This document shows, one piece after another, positions 50,180 to 60,700 of a stretch of 64,000 bases of DNA. The stretch lies in NCBI GenBank assembly GCA_028015205.1, contig JAPWFG010000021.1, positions 2,108,001 through 2,172,000 on the forward strand, in the 5' to 3' direction. The position numbers and the translations under genes were made by a program. Below the pieces are notes generated by a model. The model was given only the letters and a program-made list of their open reading frames with translations, ran no database searches and was not told where the DNA came from. Origin of the DNA: Mytilisepta virgata (Eukaryota > Mollusca > Bivalvia > Mytilida > Mytilidae). How positions within the stretch are numbered: position 1 is the first letter of the stretch; each line of letters opens with the position of its first letter.

Positions 50180-51629
50180 ATTTGCGTATAATATTTTCTT
50201 TATTATCAGACATGATAAATGTATTTTATAATACATTAAAATATTTATCATACATGTATATTAAAATGATTATCATATATGAAAAATACTGAATTATTAA
50301 GATATGTAAAATATTGAATCATGACAGGGATAGTACACCATAGACCTCTTATTTATATGGGTTGAATAAACCTGAATAGCTTTCTTAATGTAGAATTTTA
50401 TGAAAAACTTTTTTCCAGTCAACAGTTTCAATTTGTCAGTTAACAGAACTGAATAAATTGTTGTATAACAAGAAAAACAGAGATGGGTTTAATGCAGATA
50501 AAAAACTTTTTTATTGAAAGTTATCTTACAGTTTAAAAATAGATTGATCTACTACTACATAGTTGCATAAAAATTGTCAATACATATTTTCTTTATGTCA
50601 GGAATTGTCAAGGGAAATGGTAAAGAAATGTATATGCAGCTGATGACATGAATTTTGACCGGAATGGTGGTACCTTGACAGTATGAAATTTTATTCCAAT
50701 AATGAGGTAAAACAGATAAAGAGTTGTAATTATTTAATGCTGAAAAATAATTTTATTAGTATTTGTAAAGCAAAATACTATCTTTAGACATTTAATATAC
50801 AAAAATATAAAGTTCTGCCATAAAATTTAGAAAATTAACTCTTCAGAGTTGGCAAACTTTGATGTTATGATCAATGGTTGGAGGTTCTTTTTCAAAATTG
50901 CATCTTGTGGTCTTAAACCATCACAAATATGAGATTCTATATTCACATAATTTTTGACCAATTTATCTGCATTCAGTTAAAAAAATGCTAACTATGTAAA
51001 ATCTTGTGATTCTTGAATTGTTTTATGCCTGAAATTCAAAGCTCAAAGATAAACCAAGTTGATATTTTATGAAATCAGTAAGTTTTCATCAAATTCTGTA
51101 TCTATTCTTAGATTAAATTCTCTATATTTTGGAACATCTATATTTACTATTATTTAATTTTTTATGTGGATATACTCTAATCCATAAAGCTCATCTGCAC
51201 ATTCAAATATTATCTAGCAAAAAATAGCTGCAAAATGCACATGCCAAAGTTGAATTTTATTGGTGGAAATCAACATTTACCATAAAAGGTTTGTATTAGC
51301 ATATGCTGTTTCCTATTTGCCATTCTGCTGTACATTATAATGCCTCATTGTAGTAAAATATTTCACAGGTGGGTTACCAAATCTTAAAAAAAACATAGAT
51401 AACAAACACCACATGCTATATTCAACAAGCCTTTAATGGTTATCTGAACTGTATGCCAAATAAATTTAGTACTCAGGTGACTTTTTTGCAGGGAATTATT
51501 TTTATGCTCATATGTTCCAGATATAAATGAAATGAAAGGAATGGTTCTTTGTCTCCTGTATTCTTTCTTATCCTGATTTCCTGAATGGTTTAATGATGAG
51601 TAGATAAGTAAGATTTGTTTACATGTTAC
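50180..51629. other. No exon recognised
   Basis: AT-rich DNA between the LINE and the first recognised transporter exon. The missing first exon could be here, but no ATG-donor pair stood out. Confidence 0.5.
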
Positions 51630-51664
51630 AGGTGAGTAATACAGGCTCCCAGGAGCCCTTAGCT
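51630..51664 (-). repeat. Orphan family A terminal module
   Basis: ACAGGTGAGTAATACAGGCT then CCCAGGAGCCCTTAG is the terminal hairpin module of family A on its own. It lies 55 bp upstream of the first recognised transporter exon. Confidence 0.6.
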
Positions 51665-51718
51665 TTGAAATATCACTCCTTGATTATTTTACCTTGAACA
51701 GTGAATCTTTTATTTTAG

Positions 51719-51798
51719 GACCTTTTGCCAATACAAACAAAAAGATCAAGAACGGCATTTCTGGATACAGTCAAGTGGATGGGCATGCTTATTACAGG
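51719..51798 (+). CDS. SLC35A4: SLC35A4-like exon (N-terminal)
   Basis: 80 bp after acceptor TTTATTTTAG, ending at ACAGG|GTATTG. It encodes DLLPIQTKRSRTAFLDTVKW then MGMLITG: a basic cytosolic segment followed by the beginning of TM1. It is open at its 5' end in phase 0, so an upstream exon may contribute. An in-frame ATG (the MGM) could be the start if the upstream exon is non-coding. Confidence 0.75.
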
Positions 51799-54700
51799 GT
51801 ATTGTATATTTAATGATCTTTGCACTATGGTGGAATGTGTAGAATTATTGTTATTTTGGTGTCATTGGTACATCTTCTACAATCAAGAGATTGTTATAAT
51901 GTATTTGAGGCTTTGTAGACATGAATCAGTAGGAATATCTTCAAAAGAATAAGGGAATTGACAAATCTGGGTGAAGTCAGTAAGATCAAAATCCAAAGGC
52001 AAGATGTACTCATGAGAAAGGAATCTAACAAAAAAATGCCACCAGGACACATGTATGACTAAAAGAATAAAAAAAACATATAATAAATTAAGAAGAATTA
52101 GAACAAGACAGCACTGAAACTAAAGCACTAGCAATGTCAACATCTAACTAAAAACCAGGAGTATGACATCAGGTGCACTGGATAATGGATGCCATTCATG
52201 GAGCATGAACTGCTTGTTCATGCTCCATTAATGGCATCCATTATCCAGTTAAGTGGCAAGTCCTGTGAGTTGTCATTTCTGAAGGATGAGAAATCTAACT
52301 GAAGATATCTAATCTTATGTGTGAGATAGAACCTTATCGGCCAATCAATTTGCCACCAAAATTAGGTCACTCTCACCTACAGTAGAATCTCAATTTCTCG
52401 AACTCGAAGGGGTCTGTAAATTTAGTTTGAGGCATCGGTAGTTTAAGCCATCGAAGTCCGGAAAATTTTCAGTTATGAACCAATAATTTTAAAATTGAAT
52501 TTGCATCCTTTTCAGATCACCTGGCCAAAGGCCGTGTGAGCTTTTGTCATCACTTGCCGTCTGTCTGTTTGTTAACTTTTCACATTTTGATCTTCTCCTC
52601 TGGAACCATTGGGCCAAATGGAATTAAATTTGGCAGGAAGCATCTATATAAGGTCCTTTATAAAATTTGCTCATTTCGTTCCGATCGGAATACAAATATA
52701 GCCACCATGGGTTGTTCTTGTTTCTGATTGGCTGATATAAAAAAAAATCTTCTCCTCTGAAATTGCCTGGGCAAATGGAACATAACTCAACAGGAAGCAT
52801 ACATAGAAGGTCTTTTATAAAGTTTCCTCATTTTGTCCCGATCGCACTACAAATATAGCCGCCATGGGCAGTTCTTTTTTCTGATTGGCTGATATAAAAC
52901 AATCTTCTACTTTAAAACCGCTTGGCCAAATGGAACAAAACTTGCCAGGAAGCATCAGTTGGAGGTTTTGATACAAAATTTCCTCATTTTGTTCAGGTCA
53001 GGCAACAAACATGGTGGCCATGGGTAATTCTTGTTTCTGATGGGTTCATTTAAAAAAATATTTTCTCTGAAACTGCTAAGCCAAATAGAGCCAAAACTTA
53101 GGTTAACATAAGACCCTATGGGAAATACATGTAAAAATCTTACCACACTTCATAATGGTAGTGAGAAGTGACCTCTGAGGTACATCAATAAAAACAGCTT
53201 TCATGCCAGGTGAGCGATACAGGCTCAGCCCTCTGAGCCTCTAGTTCTTTAATGAAGTGAATTATCAGATTTGATTTCACTAGAAAATCATCAAAGTTTA
53301 GTATTCTGGATGTATTATATATTTTTATTATTTTTCTATGTACATGTATACCATAAATATAAGTATCACACTATAAATCATATCTTAGAGGGCCTAAGGG
53401 CAGATTAGTTATTTTAGCTAACTATGTATACGTAACCCTCTTTAAATATAGTGAAAATGAATTGATAATATGAATGGCCAATGGTAACATTTAAGTCAAT
53501 GGAACGTTGAATTTAAATCTGATTTATACATTATTGAATCTTTTTTTCAGTACAATGGTATATGGTAGTTATACAATATTAGTACATTTATGTGAGAAAG
53601 ATGGCAAAATACCATTTAGTTCAGCCTCGTCAACACTTATGATAGAAACATCTAAGGTTTGTTATCACTAGAAAAAGATATATTAGATTTATATTTCATC
53701 ATTCATGATTAACTGAACAGATGCACCCTACTTTGGAGATTTAGTTTTCATTTTTCATTGGAATGATTCCAGAATTCAAGGTTTCAATTAAATATAAATG
53801 CTTATATTTTTGGAACCTTATACTGGACAATGTCAAGGATAGGTTTGAAATAGTTTATTATGATGATTTTTTTTAAAGAAATGAAAAACAAATTTTTCCA
53901 GTTGGTTGAGGAAAATATCATAGCATTTTTTTCTGACATCCACATTTATTGTATAAGTTCTCTCTTTTCTCTCTTTTGATATGAATCAGATGTTTTTTTT
54001 TATCAGACCACAAAAATGGGTTCCCTTGATACTATAGTCATAGAAAATTAAATGTCATAAAAATTTTGTTGTATAAAATTTATCGTTTCAATATTTGTGT
54101 CAATAAATAGGGATCAATATCTTCATTTTGTTGTATAAAATTTATCGTTTCAATTTTTGTGTCAATAAATAGGGATCAATATCTTCATTTTGTTGTATAG
54201 AATTTATCGTTTCAATTTTTGTGTCAATAAATAGGGATCAATATCTTCATTTTGTTGTATAAAATTTATCGTTTCAATTTTGATGTCAATAAATAGGGTC
54301 ACCATTGTCACAACTCTGTAAATGAATTTTAATGAAATGCTCAGGGAATCTTTAAAGTCTTATGTCATTATGCACATCCTGTTTTTAGCTCACCTAGCCC
54401 AAAGGGCCATGTGAGCTATTGTCATCACTTGGTGCATCGTTCGTCGCCGTCGTAAACTTTCCTTTAAAGATCTTCTCCTCTGAAACCACTGGGACAATTG
54501 GAACAAAACTTGGCAGCAATGGTCCTTAGGTGGTCCTCTTTCAGAATGTATCCGATGACACTGCCCATCATCCAAGATGGCCGCCAGAGCTGAACTTAGT
54601 TTAACATAGGACCCTATGGGAAATTTACTTAAAGATCTTCTTGTCTGAAAGCACTTGGCCAATTGGAACAAAACTAGGCAGCAATGGTCCTTAGTTGGTC

Positions 54701-57700
54701 CTCTTTCAGAAGTATATTTGCTGACCCCGCCCATCATCCAAGATGGCCGCCAGAGCCGAGCTTAGTTTAACATAGGACCCTATGGGAAATGTACTTAAAG
54801 ATCTTCTTGTCCGAAACCACTTGGCCAGTTGGAACAAAACGTGGCAGCAATGGCCCTTAGTTGGTCCTCTTTCAGTTTTGTATCCGATGATCCTGTCCAC
54901 CATCCAAGATGGCTGCCAGAGCGGAACTTAGATTAACATAGGACATAGTTCACTGAATGATCTTCTTGTTTGAAACCAGTGAACCAATTGGAACTTGACA
55001 GCAATGTTCAAGGCTGCCAGTCAAGATGGACATTGTCCAGGTGAGCGATACAGGCTCCTGGGAGCTTCTAGTTATTTTTTTGGTTTCTATATATGAAAAC
55101 ATGGACTTTGTAATTTTTACTGTAATGGCCTTTTATAAAATATCTGTGAATATTTATGTAATATTCAGTAACTAATGTCTTTTATATTTTTTTATTGATT
55201 TTTGAAGGCTCCATATGGACATATTTATTGTAAAATATAAATTAGTTTAAAAAGGGAAACAACTGAACACTTCTACCATACTTCTCAGGCGTTTGCAGGG
55301 GTTGACGTAAGCTATGGCCCACTGGCCCGGGCTAGTAACGATGAACGGGCCAGTCGGGTTCTGTTGTTTTTAAGAAATGCCTCCTGATTGGTCGTACTAA
55401 ATTTAGTTTAATGGCAGCGCCCATGTTTTTACATTTCAAATATAAATAAAGCCAAAACAATGCCAATTAGAATAGTGGTACACATATACTACTATTACAG
55501 TGAATTATCATGGTAACACGCTTTCTGATAATTTGTAGGACCAGCTGAACATTTTATTGGCCAGTAAATTTTATGACCAACTGGCCCTGCTGGCCAGCTG
55601 CCTATTTGAAGGGTCAGTGGATTCTTCAAGCAACTGGCCCTGTTGGCCAGTAGCTGCTACATTCTTAAGTCAACCTCTGGTTTGGTCGAGGTATTTTTCA
55701 TGAAAATTCAATCCTCAACGTTTTCTCCGAATCAACCTTTCTAAGGTTCAAATCTGAAAAAAATCTTGTGTCCTGAATGATATCAACATTTTCTTTTGCA
55801 GGAACTTTTCAGGAAAGAAATCTAATAACATGGCTTAATAAGAAAAATACAGTACATGCTAAAATAAGAGTGTTCCTCTGTTTTACATAAGTTTTTTTTT
55901 TATATGAAACCCTTTTTTCATGTATTGTTTTTGAATGTATTCCATTGTTAGGACTTTAATTCAGTAAAATTTACCTATTGGGTAAAAATCACCATTTACA
56001 ACTCCTTAAGGAGTATAAACTAATGGGAGCAGGCAACACAAGAGTTCCATGGAACACTCAAACCTTAGTTAACACTATTGTCTTCTGTTTGAAGCTTAAA
56101 TGTTTTGTAAGAAGTCAAAAGGAAGTCTTAATTTGTTTTTAATTAAACCAGGCCAGACTTAAAAATATTTCTGTTTGCCCAAACCCTACCCACCAGTCTC
56201 AGGTGTGGGTAGGTAGGTAGGGAAATTCTTTTTTTTTTACTTTAAAAGAAAAATAGGGGGTAAAAATTATTTTATCTTGTAAACGACTTTAAAAATGAAA
56301 GACTAAGTTTGGTAATTGTCAGACACATATATGCCAGGATCTATCTGTACTAAGATCTTTTCTGATAACAATTTGTTCAGTTTTCAACATCAATGTACAC
56401 AATTTTTCTCAATGTTTACATTGTACATACAGACAAACAGTTTAACTGGGGTTATTTGAATACAAAATTCAAATGCAAAACACTTGAGCACTTGAACAAA
56501 ACACTGTCAGAAAGGTATTTCTGTTTTTATGTTCTTGGATCTAATTTCTCGTACATAGTTTTTTCGGAAAAAAAAATTATCATTCATTGTTTCAATAAAT
56601 CCCTCCCCCCTGGAATGGCAGCATGGATCCCAACATCAAACTTACCAAGGATGAATTTTGTCATTGAAATAAACATCGTGTACAAATATCATATGGATCA
56701 GCCAAGGTAAAGAGGAGAAAATACCCAGACAAGCAATTCTGCATGGACGACAGCCGACTAATTATATAAAAATCAGCTGCCAAAGCGCATAATACGCCCG
56801 CTGTCAACTCTGCAAAGTTTAAAGTGAATTGGCCAAGGGGTTCTCAAGTTCGAGCACGAAATACGAAAAATTGCCAGCCCTTCAATTTGATGAATAAAGT
56901 CCCATAATTCTAGAAAGAAAAATGTAAATTTCAGCAAAATGTAAAATGACTGCTAGTGCTAAGTTCGAAGTGAATTGGCAAAGGGGTTCTTAAGTTAAAG
57001 GGCTGTATATGAAAAATTCCTTTTAATTTGATGAATCAAGTCCCATTACTCTTGAATGAAAAATCAAAATTTCACCAAAAAGTATACAGACCTTGAGACC
57101 ATTATAATAAACAGCTGTATAAAGTTTGAAGCAATTCAGATCAGGTATATTTGCGATACGGCATGACATGTGAAAAAACACCCCTGTTTTTTTTAAGAAA
57201 AGTTCAATAACTCTGAACAAAAAATCGAATTTTCACTTAAAAGTATATAGACCTGGAGACCATCATAACAAACACTTGTGTAAAGTTTTAAGCAATTTTG
57301 ATAAGGCGTTTTTAAGATAAGACGTTTCATGTGGAAAACACCCCCTTTTTTTGGAGTGTTAGAGTTCCATGACTGCGGAAGGAAAAAAATTGAATTTTCA
57401 CCAAAAAAAAAAAAAAAAAAAAACAAAGTATACAGACCGTGAGACCATCATAATAAACAATTGTGTAAAGTTTGAAGTAATTTGGATAAGAGGTTCTCAA
57501 TTTATAGTACAACATGTTAACACAGACAGACGGACGGACATCCATTTGTATACCATAATACGTTCCGTCTTAAAAGATGGGCGTATAAAAACAAACAAAC
57601 CTTTAAAGGCACACCGGGATTGCCCATTTCTAAGTCACAATTTTGGAACAACACTTTCGAGATCCGGGAATATCTATTTTAAATTTCAGGGAGGAGGGAT

Positions 57701-60700
57701 TGACTTTGATTTAAACTCGGGACTTCTGGATTTCAAGTTTTTTACTTCAGGATTGATGTTTCTGGTTCACATTCATTGTTGTTTTCTTCTGAACTAGAAG
57801 CGTATCTATTTACAACAAATGTAGCAAATTTTAACGCAGAATCGAATTCCTGAACAACTTGGATTGGTTCCTCAAAATCGGGCTCAAACGAGTGTCCCAG
57901 TCGGTCCGAGACAGTCACACAAATTTCAGCAGTTTTCCTCAGCATGAAATCGTCATCACACACTTCATTGAACACATTCTTTCCATGTTTTTTGTGTTTT
58001 CAAAATGAAAGAGCCTGTTGGAAACTGCGGGTTTTGACTTTAATCAAATTTTTATTTGTACCGATGAGGTTCTTTCATCCATATCAATTAGAGGTTTTTA
58101 TACATAACACTGTCGTGTGATAAAGCGCTGTCAGGTCGGATCAGGTTATTCTATGCAACAAACTCAAAACGGATACGGATACGAAAAAAAATCCGCAAAA
58201 AAAAAAACATCGCGAATTTTGAACAAAAAAAGATTTTGACTCGGGCGCTTTTTTATGGGTCGGTCGGGTTAGGGCAAACAAACCTATTCTTTTTTATGGC
58301 CCCAGGTTTTCAAACAGAAAACAAGTTTTCTGTCTATTTGAAAGCTTATTTCTTGTTTTAGTTTTGATAGGGCATTTTTGTTGTATTCTCCATAAGAATG
58401 GAAACCAAAGGAATCTGATCTATATGATTGTACTTTCTAAAAATTTATTGATTTGCCTCACAAGTTGTTTAATTATTATCATTACAGCTGACAACTTCGG
58501 TCGTGCTTTATTTAAAACAGACAAAATGCCAAAGAATTGTTGTACCAAAGTTTTCATTATGGCTTCCATTTTCTGTACCAGCTTTATTGTATGCTATTAA
58601 TAATAATATGGCTATACATATGCAGCTACACATGGATCCCACATCATATCAGGTAACATTAAGTATTATATAATAAAGACACATACAAGTATATCTAGAC
58701 ATGGATCCCACATCATATCAGGTAACATAAAGTATTATAAAATAAAGACACATGTTTATCTAGACTTGGATCCCACATCATATCAGGTAACATTAAGTAT
58801 TATATAATAAAGACACATACATGTATATCTAGACATGGACCCCACATCATATCAGTTAACATTAAGTATTATATAATTAAGACACATACATGTATATCTA
58901 GACATGGATCCCACATCATATCAGGTAACATTAAGTATTATATAATAAAGACACATACATGTATATCTACAGATGGATCCCACATCATATCAGCTAACAT
59001 TAAGTATTATATAATTAAGACACATACATGTATATCTAGACTTGGATCCCACATCATATCAGGTAACATTAAGTATTATAAAATAAAGACACATACATGT
59101 ATATCTACAGATGGATCCCACATCATATCAGTTAACATTTAGTATTATATAATTAAGACACATACATGTATATCTAGACTTGGATCCCACATCATATCAG
59201 GTAACATTAAGTATTATATAATAAAGACACATACATGTATATCTACAGATGGATCCCACATCATATCAGGTAACATTAAGTATTATATAATAAAGACACA
59301 TACATGTATATGTAGACATGGATCCCACATCATATCAGGTAACATTAAGTATTATATAATTAAGACACATACATGTATATCTAGACATGGATCCCACATC
59401 ATATCAGGTAACATTAAGTATTATATAATAAAGACACATACATGTATATCTAGACATGGATCCCACATCATATCAGGTAATATTAAGTATTATATAATAA
59501 AGACACATACATGTATATCTAGACATGGATCCCACATCATATCAGGTAACATTAAGTATTATATAATAAAGACACATACAGGGATATCTACACATGGATC
59601 CCACATCATATCAGGTAACATTAAGTATTATAAAATAAAGACACATACATGTATATCTAGACATGGACCCCACATCATAACAGGTAACATTAGGTATTAT
59701 AAAATAAAGACACATACATGTATATCTAGACATGGACCCCACATCATAACAGGTAACATTAGGTATTATAAAATAAAGACACATACATGTATATCTAGAC
59801 ATGGACCCCACATCATATCAGCTAACATTAAGTATTATATAACAAAGACACATACATGTATATCTAGACATGGACCTCACATCATATCAGGTAACATTAA
59901 GTATTATATAATTAAGACACATACATGTATATCTAGACATGGATCCCACATCATATCAGGTAACATTTAGTATTATATAATTAAGACACATACATGTATA
60001 TCTAGACATGGATCCCACATCATAACAGGTAACATTAAGTATTATAAAATAAAGACACATACAGGTATATCTAGACATGTATCCCACATCATATCAGGTA
60101 ACATTAAGTATTATATAATAAAGACACATACATGTATATCTAGACATGGATCCCACATCATATCAGGTAACATTAAGTATTATATAATAAAGACACATAC
60201 ATGTATATCTAGACTTGGATCCCACATCATATCAGGTAACATTAAGTATTATATAATAAAGACACATACATGTATATCTACAGATGGATCCCACATCATA
60301 TCAGGTAACATTAAGTATTATATAATAAAGACACATACATGTATATCTAGACATGGATCCCACATCATATCAGGTAACATTAAGTATTATATAATAAAGA
60401 CACATACATGTATATCTAGACATGGATCCCACATCATATCAGGTAATATTAAGTATTATATAATAAAGACACATACATGTATATCTAGACATGGATCCCA
60501 CATCATATCAGGTAACATTAAGTATTATAAAATAAAGACACATACATGTATATCTAGACATGGACCCCACATCATATCAGGTAACATTAAGTATTATATA
60601 ACAAAGACACATACATGTATATCTAGACATGGATCCCACATCATATCAGGTAACATTTAGTATTATATAATTAAGACACATACATGTATATCTAGACATG

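Noticed and set aside
54390..54903. Minus-strand ORFs with repeated ERGPTKDHCCLVLFQLAKCF
   Set aside because: Translation of the 166-bp units of a family A element.
57193..57797. Overlapping ORFs with F and K runs
   Set aside because: They read poly-T/poly-A runs and the family E tandem units.
59611..59811. Minus-strand ORF of repeated GSMSRYTCMCLYFIIPNVTCYDV
   Set aside because: It is exactly the 23-codon reading of the 69-bp minisatellite and opens only where three identical units lack a stop.
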